From Paranoxybacillus vitaminiphilus (lineage in GTDB: Bacteria; Bacillota; Bacilli; Bacillales; Anoxybacillaceae): DNA of 64,000 bases. Shown piece by piece: positions 1-10,034 of this stretch. Positions within the stretch are counted from its first letter, which is position 1; each line of letters begins with the position of its first letter. The position numbers and the translations under genes are program-made. The notes below the pieces were generated by a model that was not told the origin of the DNA, did no database searches, and saw only the letters and a list, made by a program, of their open reading frames with translations. The stretch spans positions 62,001 to 126,000 of the forward strand of contig NZ_QLMH01000007.1 in NCBI RefSeq assembly GCF_003259935.1, written 5' to 3'.

Positions 1-916
1 TATTATTGTCGATCCGGCCGCCGGTTCCGCGGGGTTTTTAGTAGCGGCAGGAGAATATTTGCGCAAATATCGCAGTGACTTATTTTTAGTGCAAAGTTTA
101 AAAGAGCATTTTAATAACGATATGTTCTACGGTTTTGATATGGACCGCACGATGCTGCGGATTGGCGCAATGAACATGATGCTCCATGGCATTGAAAATC
201 CGAATATCGAATATCGCGATTCGTTGTCTGAGCAAAACAAAGATAAGGACAAATACACCCTTGTCCTTGCGAATCCGCCGTTTAAAGGCTCCTTGGATTA
301 CGAAGCCGTTTCAAGCGACCTGTTAAAAATTACAAAGACAAAGAAAACCGAGCTTTTATTTTTGGCGTTATTCTTACGCATCTTAAAAACGGGCGGACGC
401 TGTGCCTGCATCGTGCCGGACGGGGTATTATTCGGAAGTTCGAAAGCACATAAAGATATTCGCAAAGAAATCGTGGAAAATCATAAATTAGAAGCGATTA
501 TTTCGATGCCAAGCGGCGTGTTTAAACCATACGCAGGCGTGTCGACGGCGATTATGATTTTTACAAAAACAGGCGTCGGCGGAACGGATCAAGTATGGTT
601 CTATGATATGAAAGCGGATGGCTACTCATTAGACGACAAGCGCACTCCGATTGAAGAAAACGATATTCCGGACATCATTGCGCGATTCCATAACCGTGAA
701 GCAGAAAAAGATCGGAAACGGACGGAGCAATCGTTCTTTGTGCCGGTGGAAGAAATTCGTGAAAACGACTATGACCTTTCGATTAACAAATATAAAGAAA
801 TTGAGTATGAAGAAGTGCAGTATGAAGCGCCGAGTGTGATACTTGAAAGAGTGGAAGCGTTGGAAAAGGAGATTATGAATGGTTTAGAGGAATTAAAAAA
901 AATAATAAAGGGATAG
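1..916 (+). CDS. hsdM: Type I restriction-modification DNA methyltransferase subunit M, 3' part
   Basis: This is the C-terminal part of a type I N6-adenine methyltransferase. The reading frame is open from base 2, so the start lies outside the window. The first visible residues include DPAAGSAGF, the S-adenosylmethionine-binding motif I. About 80 residues later comes LANPPFKG, the NPPF catalytic motif IV of adenine methylases. The acidic, coiled-coil-like C-terminus (KEIEYEEVQYEAPSVILERVEALEKEI, in pieces) is where M subunits usually contact HsdS. The family acts as an M2S complex that methylates host DNA and, with HsdR, cuts unmethylated DNA. The gene ends 9 bp before hsdS, so the two are in one operon. 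An internal start at the TTG at 59 is unlikely because it would remove motif I. Confidence 0.93.
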   Translation, partial: IIVDPAAGSAGFLVAAGEYLRKYRSDLFLVQSLKEHFNNDMFYGFDMDRTMLRIGAMNMMLHGIENPNIEYRDSLSEQNKDKDKYTLVLANPPFKGSLDYEAVSSDLLKITKTKKTELLFLALFLRILKTGGRCACIVPDGVLFGSSKAHKDIRKEIVENHKLEAIISMPSGVFKPYAGVSTAIMIFTKTGVGGTDQVWFYDMKADGYSLDDKRTPIEENDIPDIIARFHNREAEKDRKRTEQSFFVPVEEIRENDYDLSINKYKEIEYEEVQYEAPSVILERVEALEKEIMNGLEELKKIIKG

Positions 917-925
917 AGTGATGCT

Positions 926-2092
926 ATGTTTAGTAAATATCAGGACAAGAAAGTTTTAAGAAGTTTACAAAAAAATCCCAATTGGAAATTATTAAAATTT
1001 AGTGATGTTTTAAGAGATGAAACTAAGAATGCAAAAAAAATAAAAAAAGAAGAATACCTTGCACAAGGAAGTTATCCAATTATTGATCAGGGAAAAGACT
1101 ATATTGCTGGTTTTACCAATGATAGAGAAGGTGTTTATGATAAATCTCCATTAATCATATTTGGTGATCATACGAGAATATTAAAGTATATTGATTTTCC
1201 TATATTTATAGGCGCAGATGGTGTAAAACTACTAAAAAATGTATTCTCAGAGGAAGAAGTTCTTACGAAATACATTTATTATTATCTACGCACAGTGAAT
1301 ATACCTGACACAGGATATAATCGTCATTTTAAATTTTTAAAAGAAGTGGTAATTCCAATCCCTAATATATACTTACAGAAACGCATTGTTTTTGTACTAG
1401 ATAAAGCCCAAGAATTCATCGACAAACGAAAAGCCCAAATTGAAGCGTTAGATCAGTTAACGCAAAGTGTGTTTTTGGAGATGTTTGGAAACTTAAAAGG
1501 GGGAAAGGTACCTTTAAGTGAATTGTGTGATGTGAATCCTTCAAAAAAGGAAATCGAAAATATTGATAAAGAACTTCCAGTTACATTCTTGCCGATGGCA
1601 AATGTATCAGAAAATGGGGAGCTTGATCTTTCTGAAACTAGATTAATAAAAGAGGTTTTTGACGGCTTTACTTATTTTAGAGAAGGCGATGTTCTTTTTG
1701 CGAAGATAACTCCTTGTATGGAAAATGGAAAAGGGGCCATAGCCCGCAATTTAATAAATAATATAGGATTTGGCTCAACAGAATTTCATGTTTTAAGACC
1801 AAAAGAAAACGTCAATAGTACATGGTTATATTATTTAACGAGTTTACAATCTTTCCGAAAACAAGCTGAAGCGAATATGACTGGTAGTGCTGGTCAGAAA
1901 CGTGTACCAAAGCAATTCTTTAGTAAATATAAAGTAGTTTTGCCGCCTATCGAGCTTCAAAATCAATTTGCCGAAATAGTACAAAAAATACAATCTCAAA
2001 AGGAGATAATGAAGAAAAGTTTAGAAGAACTCGAAAATAATTTTAATTCCCTCATGCAACGTGCATTTAAGGGAGAACTATTCAACGATTAA
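926..2092 (+). CDS. hsdS: Type I restriction-modification specificity subunit S
   Basis: A 388-residue specificity subunit that chooses the bipartite DNA target of the type I complex. It has the expected two-repeat layout. A first target recognition domain spans about residues 15-155. A long helical linker follows at about 155-190 (LDKAQEFIDKRKAQIEALDQ in part). A second recognition domain spans about 195-345, and a second coiled coil runs to the end, finishing in the typical MQRAFKGELF. The recognition domains are AT-richer than hsdM and hsdR on either side, as is common for exchangeable HsdS domains. The gene sits between hsdM and hsdR. The actual target sequence cannot be read from the protein. 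Confidence 0.93.
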   Translation: MFSKYQDKKVLRSLQKNPNWKLLKFSDVLRDETKNAKKIKKEEYLAQGSYPIIDQGKDYIAGFTNDREGVYDKSPLIIFGDHTRILKYIDFPIFIGADGVKLLKNVFSEEEVLTKYIYYYLRTVNIPDTGYNRHFKFLKEVVIPIPNIYLQKRIVFVLDKAQEFIDKRKAQIEALDQLTQSVFLEMFGNLKGGKVPLSELCDVNPSKKEIENIDKELPVTFLPMANVSENGELDLSETRLIKEVFDGFTYFREGDVLFAKITPCMENGKGAIARNLINNIGFGSTEFHVLRPKENVNSTWLYYLTSLQSFRKQAEANMTGSAGQKRVPKQFFSKYKVVLPPIELQNQFAEIVQKIQSQKEIMKKSLEELENNFNSLMQRAFKGELFND

Positions 2093-2140
2093 TGCATGTA
2101 AAGGAAATTCATGTTGGTTTGGTCAAGGGAGGGGTGTTTG

Positions 2141-5100
2141 TTGTTATCCAACTTTCATTTTTTAATAGGCAAGCCTCATTATGAGAGTTTTACGAATGCG
2201 TGTTTAGAGGCGGAGAAAAGTTTGGTTGTCAGTCCGGCGACGTGCGCGATTTTGACGCGCCGCGCGCTGGAGCTTGCGGTGAAGTGGGTGTACAGCTTTG
2301 ACAGCGCTTTGAAAGTTCCGTATCAAGATAATCTTTCCAGTTTGATTCATGACAACGGCTTTTTGTCCATTATTGATGAAGACTTGTTGCCATTGTTGCG
2401 TTACATTGTCAAACTGGGAAATGTCGCCGTTCATACGAACTCGATGATTACGCGGGAAGAAGCGGTTCTTTCTCTGCATAATCTTCATCAGTTTGTCTCT
2501 TGGATTGATTATTGTTATTCCGATGAATATACGGCTACTGACTTTGACGAATCATTGCTGCCAATCGGCGAGGAAAAGCGCGAGCGTCCGGAAGAATTAA
2601 AGGACTTATACGAACGGTTAAGCTCGAAAGACAAGCGTCTTGAGGAAATGATGAAAGAAAACGAACAGCTCCGCGCTCTTCTCACCGCCAAACGGGAAGC
2701 GAATACAAAAGAGTACCACTTCCAAGTCGATGAACTGAGCGAATGGGAAACAAGAAAGAAATATATTGATTTAGATTTGAAGCTTGCTGGTTGGGAATTT
2801 AAAAAGGACGTTGTTGTGGAATATCCTGTCGTTGGTATGCCGAATCAGGAAGGAGTCGGCTATGTCGATTACGTCCTTTTTGGCGATAACGGTAAGCCGC
2901 TTGCGGTTATCGAAGCGAAACGGACAACCGCTGATCCGAACAAAGGAAAGCAGCAAGCCAAACTATATGCCGACTGTATTGAAAAAATGCACGGCCAACG
3001 TCCGATTATTTTTTACACAAACGGTTTTGAAACGTATATTTGGGACGACCTTAACTATCCGGCGCGGAGAGTTTCCGGCTTTTACAATAAGGAAGAATTA
3101 AGTTTGCTTATAGACCGCCGCATGATGAAGCGGCCGCTAAAAAATGTGCAAATCAATGACAATATTACAAACCGCTATTACCAAAAAGAAGCGGTTTTAG
3201 CTGTATGTGACGCGCTCGGGAACAAACGGCGCAAAGCATTGCTTGTCATGGCGACGGGGAGCGGCAAAACCCGGACGGCGATTTCGCTTGTCGATGTTCT
3301 CACTCGCCACAATTGGGTAAAAAATATTTTGTTTTTAGCAGACCGCAAAACGCTGGTAACGCAAGCCAAAAACAGCTTTAGCCATTTGCTGCCGAACTTG
3401 ACGCTTTGCAATTTGCTCGATAACAAAGACAATCCAGAGGAAAGCCGCATGGTGTTTTCGACGTACCCGACAATGATGAACGCGATTGACGAAGCGAAAC
3501 GAAAAGACGGCAAACGCCTCTTTACCGTCGGGCATTTTGATTTAATTATCGTCGATGAATCCCACCGCAGTATTTATAAGAAATACCGGGCAATTTTTGA
3601 CTATTTTGATGCGATATTGCTTGGGCTTACCGCCACACCAAAAGATGAAATTGACCGCAATACATATGAAGTATTCGATTTAGAAAACGGTGTGCCGACC
3701 TATGCCTATGAGCTGGATCAAGCCGTTCAGGACGGCTATTTAGTCGATTATCGGACGATTGAAACAAAATTAAAGTTTCTCGAAGAAGGCATTCATTACG
3801 ATGAGTTATCTGATGAAGAAAAAGAACGATATGAAGAAACATTTGATGATGAAGTAGGCGAGGATATTGACAGTGCCGCGTTAAATGAATGGCTGTTTAA
3901 TGACGATACGATTGATACGGTACTGAGAGATTTAATGGAAAAAGGGATTCGCGTCGAAGGCGGGGACAAACTCGGCAAAACGATTATTTTTGCGAAAAAT
4001 CATCGTCATGCGGAACGGATTGTGGAGCGCTTTGATCAATTGTTTCCTGAATACAAGGGCGGCTTTGCACGGGTCATTGATTACAGCGTGAACTACTACC
4101 AAACATTAATCGATGATTTTTCCGACCGTAACAAATGGCCGCAAATTGCGGTATCGGTCGATATGCTCGATACTGGAGTGGATATTCCGGAAGTCGTCAA
4201 CCTTGTGTTCTTTAAAAAGGTACGCTCCAAATCAAAGTTTTGGCAAATGATTGGGCGCGGAACCCGCTTATGCAAAGACTTGTTCGGAGTCGGGCAAGAT
4301 AAAACGCATTTCCTTATTTTTGATTATTGCGGCAACTTCGAGTTTTTCCGTGAAAATCCAAAAGGAATCGAAGGAAAAGCGGTGGAAAGCTTAACGGAGC
4401 GTCTATTTAACGCCAAAGTCGATATCATTAAGGAGCTTCAGCATTTACAGTACCAAGAAGAAGAGTATATTGCCTATCGCAATGAATTGATTGATGAGGT
4501 GCTAGCGGAAATCAATAAGTTAAACGAAGAAAACTTCCGCGTACGCCAACATATTCAATACGTACACAAGTTTAAAAATCGGGCGAAATGGGATTCCTTA
4601 ACGGCGATGGATGTCAATGAAATCAAAGAACACATTTCACCGCTGATTGTTCCGCTAAACGATGATGAATTGGCGAAACGTTTTGATTTGCTTATGTACA
4701 CGATTGAGCTGGCGAAGCTGCAAACGAAAAATGCCACAAAGCCGATTCGCAGTGTGATTCGCACCGCAGAGGCGTTATCTAAGCTCGGTTCCATTCCTCA
4801 AGTGATGGAACAAAAATATATCATCGAAAAGGTGCAGACGGAAGAGTTTTGGAGCGAAGCCGATATTTTCGAATTGGAAGCCGTTCGCGAAGCGTTGCGT
4901 GACTTAGTCAAATTCCTTGAAAAAGAAACGCAAAAAATTTACTATACGAACTTTAAAGACCAAGTTTTAGAGGTCAAAGAAAATGGTCCGATGTTTAATG
5001 TCAATGATCTGAAAAATTATCGGAAAAAGGTTGAACATTATCTGCACGAACACCGCGACCAGATGGCCATTTACAAGTTGCGAAATAATAAAAAGCTAAC

Positions 5101-5482
5101 CGTCCAAGACTTAAAAACGTTGGAGCATATTCTTTGGAATGAGCTTGGTACACAGGAAGATTATAAAAGAGAATTCGGAGACACACCGATTACAAAACTC
5201 GTCCGCCAAATCGTCGGCCTTGACCCGCAGGCAGCCAACGAAGCGTTTTCTGAATTTTTATCAAGCGAGCGGTTGAACATCCAACAAAGCCGTTTTGTCA
5301 AATTGATCGTCGATTACTTTGTGAAAAACGGGGTCATGGATAAAAAAGTATTGCAGGAAGAACCATTTAAAACCGTCGGCAGCATTGTTGAACTCTTTAA
5401 AGACAACATGGACGACGCGCGGAGGATCATTCACATTATCGATGAGATTAACAGAAATTCAGAAGATATTGTCGGGGCTTAG
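2141..5482 (+). CDS. hsdR: Type I restriction endonuclease subunit R
   Basis: The ATP-dependent motor and nuclease subunit of the type I system. The N-terminus carries a DUF4145-like helical region (about residues 10-130), then a coiled coil near 165-200. The nuclease domain follows, with Asp in GYVDYVLF and the ExK of VIEAKRTT near residue 258. Superfamily 2 helicase motifs come next: Walker A ATGSGKT near 370, the DEAH-type box VDESH near 472, LTATP, and motif VI QMIGRGTRL near 700. The C-terminal part resembles the EcoEI-type HsdR C-domain. I place the start at the TTG at 2141 because a strong GGAGGGG lies six bases before it. An ATG at 2111 is in frame but has no ribosome binding site. 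All key motifs look intact, so the restriction system is probably active. Confidence 0.92.
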   Translation: MLSNFHFLIGKPHYESFTNACLEAEKSLVVSPATCAILTRRALELAVKWVYSFDSALKVPYQDNLSSLIHDNGFLSIIDEDLLPLLRYIVKLGNVAVHTNSMITREEAVLSLHNLHQFVSWIDYCYSDEYTATDFDESLLPIGEEKRERPEELKDLYERLSSKDKRLEEMMKENEQLRALLTAKREANTKEYHFQVDELSEWETRKKYIDLDLKLAGWEFKKDVVVEYPVVGMPNQEGVGYVDYVLFGDNGKPLAVIEAKRTTADPNKGKQQAKLYADCIEKMHGQRPIIFYTNGFETYIWDDLNYPARRVSGFYNKEELSLLIDRRMMKRPLKNVQINDNITNRYYQKEAVLAVCDALGNKRRKALLVMATGSGKTRTAISLVDVLTRHNWVKNILFLADRKTLVTQAKNSFSHLLPNLTLCNLLDNKDNPEESRMVFSTYPTMMNAIDEAKRKDGKRLFTVGHFDLIIVDESHRSIYKKYRAIFDYFDAILLGLTATPKDEIDRNTYEVFDLENGVPTYAYELDQAVQDGYLVDYRTIETKLKFLEEGIHYDELSDEEKERYEETFDDEVGEDIDSAALNEWLFNDDTIDTVLRDLMEKGIRVEGGDKLGKTIIFAKNHRHAERIVERFDQLFPEYKGGFARVIDYSVNYYQTLIDDFSDRNKWPQIAVSVDMLDTGVDIPEVVNLVFFKKVRSKSKFWQMIGRGTRLCKDLFGVGQDKTHFLIFDYCGNFEFFRENPKGIEGKAVESLTERLFNAKVDIIKELQHLQYQEEEYIAYRNELIDEVLAEINKLNEENFRVRQHIQYVHKFKNRAKWDSLTAMDVNEIKEHISPLIVPLNDDELAKRFDLLMYTIELAKLQTKNATKPIRSVIRTAEALSKLGSIPQVMEQKYIIEKVQTEEFWSEADIFELEAVREALRDLVKFLEKETQKIYYTNFKDQVLEVKENGPMFNVNDLKNYRKKVEHYLHEHRDQMAIYKLRNNKKLTVQDLKTLEHILWNELGTQEDYKREFGDTPITKLVRQIVGLDPQAANEAFSEFLSSERLNIQQSRFVKLIVDYFVKNGVMDKKVLQEEPFKTVGSIVELFKDNMDDARRIIHIIDEINRNSEDIVGA

Positions 5483-5552
5483 CTAGCGAAAGCGTTCTTG
5501 TAGCATCTAATTATTAGTCATTCAGAATATATTTTGTTTTTTCTTCGTTGCT

Positions 5553-5595
5553 AAGGCATCTTTGAGGTTGAAGCATCTCAAAGGTGCCTTGTTTT
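5553..5595 (+). terminator. Rho-independent terminator after hsdR
   Basis: AAGGCATCTTTGAG pairs with CTCAAAGGTGCCTT across a short loop, followed by a T-rich run. It closes the hsdMSR operon. The remaining bases up to 5790 hold no gene I can support. Confidence 0.8.
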
Positions 5596-5679
5596 GTAAT
5601 GCGAATAATAGAGAGATATTAGAGGTTTATGAAAAATCATTTTACTCTTATCAAACGAGTATATGTTTATGTTTGCGGT

Positions 5680-5708
5680 AAAAAGAAAAAGCCTTAAATG
5701 CCAAGGCT
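5680..5708 (-). terminator. Terminator for the coiled-coil gene
   Basis: On the minus strand AGCCTTGGCATTTAAGGCT forms a short hairpin followed by TTTTTCTTTTT. It lies about 135 bp past the stop of the minus-strand coiled-coil gene and is the likely end of its transcript. Confidence 0.65.
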
Positions 5709-5790
5709 GAGTGCTGACGAGTGTTGGATATTCATCATAAGTTCTATTGTCTAATATACGACCAGTTCTGTGCTTTTGAACTCCCCCATT

Positions 5791-5843
5791 GTTTAACATG
5801 TTCCCCGAGAAGTCTCCTAATCTCTAAGCGAAGGTGAGAGGTT
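5791..5843. repeat. IS200/IS605-type end-like repeat, copy 1
   Basis: This stretch contains AACATGTTCCCCGAGAAGTC and then a degenerate stem-loop (TCTCTAAGCGAAGGTGAGA). The same core occurs in inverted orientation at 15852-15908. The hairpin-plus-core layout resembles the right-end structures of IS200/IS605 elements in thermophilic bacilli, and a TnpB remnant lies between the two copies. That assignment is inference; only the repeat itself is directly visible. Confidence 0.45.
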
Positions 5844-6283
5844 CAAAATAGTTTGCTTTTCATTTTATAGAGTTCACGCTCATTCATAGTCGTTTTATGG
5901 AATGTAAAATCAACGTCGAGCTTAAGGTTGTCCAGCTGTTCGGTAATCTGTTGGTGGTGAGAATCTACTTTTTCATTAAGTTCTTGAAGATCTTGCTTGA
6001 GAGCGGTTATTTCACCGTGGATTTTGTGAACATCCATAGAAAGAGCTTCTAATTTAGCATCTGTTTCTTCTTGCCGGTGCAGAATGGCAGTAACGAGCTG
6101 GTTCAGTTCCTGTTGTCCGGCTTTTAAGGACTGATGTTCGAGTTCGAGCCGTTTCTGCCCGTCGATTAAAGCTTTTTGTTCCCGTTCTAATTGCTTTTGT
6201 CCGATTTCAAAATTACCTAATTTTACTTCAATACTATTTAATTTATCGAGTATTTGTTGGAGCAGCAGCTGTTCACTCATCAA
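5843..6283 (-). CDS. Coiled-coil hypothetical protein
   Basis: A 146-residue protein I cannot assign to a named family. It is almost entirely predicted helix and coiled coil, very rich in Gln, Glu, Leu and Lys. A repeated pattern of the type GQKxLExExxxL (EIGQKQLEREQ, DGQKRLELEHQ, AGQQELNQ) runs from about residue 24 to 65. No signal peptide or membrane segment is visible. A good AAGGAGG-type site precedes the ATG at 6283, which supports expression. It is transcribed towards hsdR and ends at its own terminator. Similar short coiled-coil proteins are common in Geobacillus-type genomes. No function can be inferred beyond likely oligomerisation. Confidence 0.65.
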   Translation of the reverse strand: MMSEQLLLQQILDKLNSIEVKLGNFEIGQKQLEREQKALIDGQKRLELEHQSLKAGQQELNQLVTAILHRQEETDAKLEALSMDVHKIHGEITALKQDLQELNEKVDSHHQQITEQLDNLKLDVDFTFHKTTMNERELYKMKSKLF

Positions 6284-6671
6284 AATCCTCCTTTCAATTG
6301 CGGCAGTTTAAACAGGAGTGCTGACTGCACAGTTTTCCGTTTTCAAAGAGCAGTCTTATACAAGTTAGTTTTATTTTAGCACATATGTTCGTTTTGTGCA
6401 AATTCTTGCGTAAAAATGTACTTGATTTTTTATAGAAGTGCTCTAAAGAACGTTTAAATGATAATAAAAGTAAAATTAACAATAAGTGTTAACGCACTTT
6501 TCACAAAATCAATTGTTTGTCAACTACATTTTTGGCGATGAACATAAAAAATACAATTTCTTAAAAATGAATGAAAATATGACATTTTTATGTCTAATTT
6601 GTATTTCTTATACATTCATTATTTAATACAATTTATGATATAGGTATATTTTAATAGTTCTATGGGAGGGG
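6284..6671. other. Divergent intergenic region
   Basis: About 390 AT-rich bases lie between the minus-strand coiled-coil gene and the plus-strand chemoreceptor gene. Promoters for both must lie here. I looked for a sigma-D or sigma-B type promoter before the chemoreceptor and did not find a convincing one. No RNA gene or riboswitch is recognisable. Confidence 0.4.
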
Positions 6672-8402
6672 ATGTTTCTGAGAAGCTTGAAGTATAAAAT
6701 GATGATTGTCTTTTCTGTTATCATACTTATTGCCGAGCTGATTTTAAGTTATATCATTTTTCAATCATCATCGAATCTTGTTATTCGTTCTATTAGCGAA
6801 CAGGCGAGAACGATTGGTGAATATGCGGTAAGCATGATCGATATAGAGAAATACCGTGATATTCGTCCTGAAAGCGGAAAAACCGATTATTACTATGAAT
6901 TGCGCCGACAATTAAATGAAATTCGCGAGGCAAACGGATTAAAGTATCTTTATACAATGGCTCGTGAAAAATCGGGAGAAACATATAAGTATTATTATGT
7001 GGTCGATGGAATGCCGCTTGAGTCCGAAGATGCTTCCGATCTTGGAGATGTAGAAGAAGAAGAGTTTCCGAAAATGATAGAGGCGTTTAATACAGGAAAA
7101 ACGGCGGAAGGGGAGCTGTCAGATACGGAAGAATACGGTGCTTTATTAACCGTTTATGTACCGATTAAAGATCGGTCAGGTGAGCTTTTAGGAATTTTAG
7201 GTGTTGATTATGATGCGACGGCGATTTATGAACTTTTGCAAAAAAACAAGCGCAACATGCTTATTTTAACGGTCGCGATTTTACTTGTGAGTTTATTTGT
7301 CATTTATTTGTTCTCAAGAATTTTGACAAAGCCGCTTATTATATTAACGAAACAAGTGGAAAAAGTAAGCAATGGAGATTTAACAGCTGCGTTTAATACG
7401 AATCGAAAAGATGAAATAGGGAAATTGGCGGCAGCGTTTGCGCGGATGGTCAAAGATTTAAATCAAATTATTTCGGAAATTCACATGACAACGGTACAGT
7501 TAAACGAATCATCGCAGCAATTAGTAAAAAGCGCTGATATTACGCAACAAGTTGCAGAGCAAATTGCCGTTTCCATGTCTGAAACGGCAAGAGGAACAGC
7601 GAAACAAACAGAAGAAGCAACCGTTATTTTGCGCATGATGGAAGATGCAATGAGGAGACTGAATAAAGGTTCAGAAGAGGTAGAAGAAACTGTGCAGGAT
7701 GCGGTGACGGCAACGAAACATGCCAAAGAAGGACAACAGGCTATGCAAGAAGCGATTGAACATTTAGGCGAAGTCACCGACACCGTCACCTATGCAACCG
7801 ATGCGATTCAAAACTTGGCGAAAAGATCGGATGAGGTCGGAGGAATCATCACGGTTATTTCCAATATTGCGAATCAGACGAATTTACTTGCTTTAAATGC
7901 GGCCATCGAAGCAGCGCGGGCAGGGGAAAGCGGAAAAGGTTTTGCCATAGTAGCTGATGAGATTCGCAAATTGGCCGAACAATCGAAAACAGCGGCACAA
8001 GATATTATCCGGCTGATTGAAGATATCCAGCTCGAAACATCTGTGACCGTTAAAACAATGGAAAGCAATCTTGAAGCGGTAAAAGGGCAAGTAAATATTA
8101 TTCAAAAAGGCGGAGAAGCGCTTAAAGCCATTGTTGAAAAAGTCCAACAGACAGAAGAAGATACAAAAAATATGAAAGCTTTGTTCCAGTCGTTAAATGA
8201 TGATGTGGCACAAGTGTTGCATGCCATTGAACAAATTTCGTCAGTCATTCAAGAAACATCTGCGATTGCTGAAGCAGTATCGTCTTCTACAGATGAACAG
8301 TCCGATGCAGTAAATAATATTATGAAAAATGCAACTGAATTGGCGCAACTTTCTGAACAGTTACGCTTACAAGTTTCTAATTTTAAAATCAAAGAAGAGT
8401 AG
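6672..8402 (+). CDS. Methyl-accepting chemotaxis protein (membrane chemoreceptor)
   Basis: A 576-residue transmembrane receptor. The first membrane helix is at about residues 10-30, followed by an extracellular sensor of about 160 residues (Cache-like by size). The second helix (about 195-215, [17 protein letters not shown]) leads into a HAMP linker to about 270. The cytoplasmic signalling coiled coil has the highly conserved hairpin tip [20 protein letters not shown] near 400, needed for CheA/CheW contact. The ATG at 6672 directly abuts GGGAGGGG, so translation may really begin at CTG 6678 or TTG 6687. It is the first gene of a tight cluster with a PP2C phosphatase, an RsbW-like ATPase and a STAS protein. 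It may therefore feed a partner-switching pathway as well as, or instead of, chemotaxis. The ligand is unknown. Confidence 0.92.
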   Translation: MFLRSLKYKMMIVFSVIILIAELILSYIIFQSSSNLVIRSISEQARTIGEYAVSMIDIEKYRDIRPESGKTDYYYELRRQLNEIREANGLKYLYTMAREKSGETYKYYYVVDGMPLESEDASDLGDVEEEEFPKMIEAFNTGKTAEGELSDTEEYGALLTVYVPIKDRSGELLGILGVDYDATAIYELLQKNKRNMLILTVAILLVSLFVIYLFSRILTKPLIILTKQVEKVSNGDLTAAFNTNRKDEIGKLAAAFARMVKDLNQIISEIHMTTVQLNESSQQLVKSADITQQVAEQIAVSMSETARGTAKQTEEATVILRMMEDAMRRLNKGSEEVEETVQDAVTATKHAKEGQQAMQEAIEHLGEVTDTVTYATDAIQNLAKRSDEVGGIITVISNIANQTNLLALNAAIEAARAGESGKGFAIVADEIRKLAEQSKTAAQDIIRLIEDIQLETSVTVKTMESNLEAVKGQVNIIQKGGEALKAIVEKVQQTEEDTKNMKALFQSLNDDVAQVLHAIEQISSVIQETSAIAEAVSSSTDEQSDAVNNIMKNATELAQLSEQLRLQVSNFKIKEE

Positions 8403-8420
8403 CAGAGAGGGTTTTTCGCG

Positions 8421-9557
8421 ATGGAGAATGAAAGCAATGTGTATCAACGGTTGGCTGAACAGCCGGAAATATTGTATCGCATCATCAAAAAATTGCCGAC
8501 GATTGCCATTGTATTAGATGAAAATCAACATGTACTCGTATGGAACAAACAAGCTGAAAAGGAATTTGGCTGGATGGAAGAAGAAGTTTTACAGAGGCCG
8601 GTCCCGATTGTTTCAGGAGAAAGTGAAAAGCAATATGCACGGTTATTAGACAAAGTAAAAAAGACAAGAGAAGTCATTGAAGATCAAGAAATGATCTGTC
8701 AGCGAAAGGACGGCTCTTTTGTTTATGTAAGCGTATCGCTCGCTGAAGCAAACGACAAGCAAGGTTCGGTAATATATGTTTGCAGCATGACGAATATAAC
8801 CAAACGGAAGCAGGACGAAATAGAGAGTCAGCGGCAACTAAAACTTGCGAAAAAGATTCAACAGAGCGTACTTGCTCAGCCTGTTTGCAATAAACAAATT
8901 GCTATTGATTCGCTTTACATTCCGTCTCAAGAACTGTCAGGGGATATGTATACATTTTATCAAATGGATGAGCACCGATACGGGCTTATTGTCATTGATG
9001 TGATGGGTCATGGATTATCTTCAGCGCTTGTAAGCATGTCTCTCCGCTCTTTGTTGCGCGGGTTGATTGTGCGGGCTAGAGATCCAATCGTTGTGTTCGA
9101 TGAGTTAAAAAAACATATGAAAAACTTGTTTTCAGAAAGCGATGGGGACCTGCCTCACCATTTTTCTGCTATATATTTAGTGATCGATACGAAGCATAGA
9201 ACCATTGAATATATTAATGCCGGGCATCCGCCGGCGATGCTGCTTGAAGATGAAGCGCAAGCCGCTGTTTATTTAGAAGAAGGAGGATTTGTTGTCGGTT
9301 CGGCTGTTGATGTTCCTTTTACAAAAGGGAAAATCTCTTATTCGAAGCGGGCGCGAATTATTATGTATACCGATGGATTGCTGGATTCATTATCCCCATC
9401 GGTTACTGCGAATTTAGAAAAACTGGAACGACTCATGAAAAAGTATCATCATTGTGAAAATGAATTTTTCATTCAGCAACTGAAACATGAAATTCAAACC
9501 GCTGCAACCATTTCTGATGATATCTGTCTTGTAGCAGTTACACTTCTGAATGAATAA
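8421..9557 (+). CDS. PAS domain-containing PP2C-type (SpoIIE/RsbU) serine phosphatase
   Basis: A 378-residue protein with an N-terminal PAS domain (about residues 25-135) and a C-terminal SpoIIE/RsbU phosphatase domain. The metal-binding Asp motifs look intact: LSGDMY, IDVMGHG, MYTDGL and SDDICL. Proteins of this design (RsbP, RsbU) dephosphorylate a STAS-domain antagonist, which then binds and removes an anti-sigma kinase. The likely substrate here is the STAS protein encoded two genes downstream. It begins 18 bp after the chemoreceptor gene and ends next to the ATPase gene. The PAS domain may sense redox, a ligand, or the state of the neighbouring receptor. Confidence 0.9.
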   Translation: MENESNVYQRLAEQPEILYRIIKKLPTIAIVLDENQHVLVWNKQAEKEFGWMEEEVLQRPVPIVSGESEKQYARLLDKVKKTREVIEDQEMICQRKDGSFVYVSVSLAEANDKQGSVIYVCSMTNITKRKQDEIESQRQLKLAKKIQQSVLAQPVCNKQIAIDSLYIPSQELSGDMYTFYQMDEHRYGLIVIDVMGHGLSSALVSMSLRSLLRGLIVRARDPIVVFDELKKHMKNLFSESDGDLPHHFSAIYLVIDTKHRTIEYINAGHPPAMLLEDEAQAAVYLEEGGFVVGSAVDVPFTKGKISYSKRARIIMYTDGLLDSLSPSVTANLEKLERLMKKYHHCENEFFIQQLKHEIQTAATISDDICLVAVTLLNE

Positions 9558-9570
9558 CGGGAGTCATTCA

Positions 9571-10002
9571 ATGATGTATGAATTAACGATAACGTTTCCA
9601 GCAAAAATAGAGTCGATTGAGTTTTGCGATCAAATATGTGAGCAGACATTTTCGTTCTTTGCTCTTGAAATGAAGAATGAACTAAAACTGGCTGTGCACG
9701 AGGCAGTTATTAATTCGGTACAGGCTACATGTTCAAAATATACCGATATCGAAAACATGCCTATTAAACTGATGATTCGTATTTATGAAAATGATCGGAT
9801 AGAAGTGTTTGTTTATGATCATGCCGGAGGAATTCCGGATGATGTGTTAGCGCAGTTGCTTGAAAAGAAGTTTGAAGAAGTTTTATGGGAAGAATCAGGA
9901 AGAGGATTATTACTCATCCAAACGCTTATGGATAAAGTTTCGTTTGAGCGAATCGATGAGCAAATATTTTTATTAAAGTTCACAAAAAAGTTTTCCAATT
10001 AA
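9571..10002 (+). CDS. RsbW-like anti-sigma factor / serine kinase (HATPase_c)
   Basis: A GHKL-fold ATPase of about 143 residues, like RsbW and SpoIIAB. The N-box ELKLAVHEAVINS, the G1 box VYDHAGGI and the G2-like GRGLLLIQTLMD are present in order, so ATP binding is probably retained. I choose the ATG at 9571 because CGGGAG lies seven bases before it; the ATG at 9550 overlaps the stop of the upstream phosphatase gene. In this family the ATPase binds a sigma factor or another target and phosphorylates its STAS partner. No sigma factor gene is nearby, so the target of this switch is unknown. Confidence 0.85.
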   Translation: MMYELTITFPAKIESIEFCDQICEQTFSFFALEMKNELKLAVHEAVINSVQATCSKYTDIENMPIKLMIRIYENDRIEVFVYDHAGGIPDDVLAQLLEKKFEEVLWEESGRGLLLIQTLMDKVSFERIDEQIFLLKFTKKFSN

Positions 10003-10034
10003 CGTTCATCGATGTTTTTAAGGGGAGTTAAAAA

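Noticed and set aside
6484-6671. Sigma-D (flagellar) promoter before the chemoreceptor gene
   Set aside because: GGCGATGA near 6533 resembles the -10 but no TAAA lies at the right distance.
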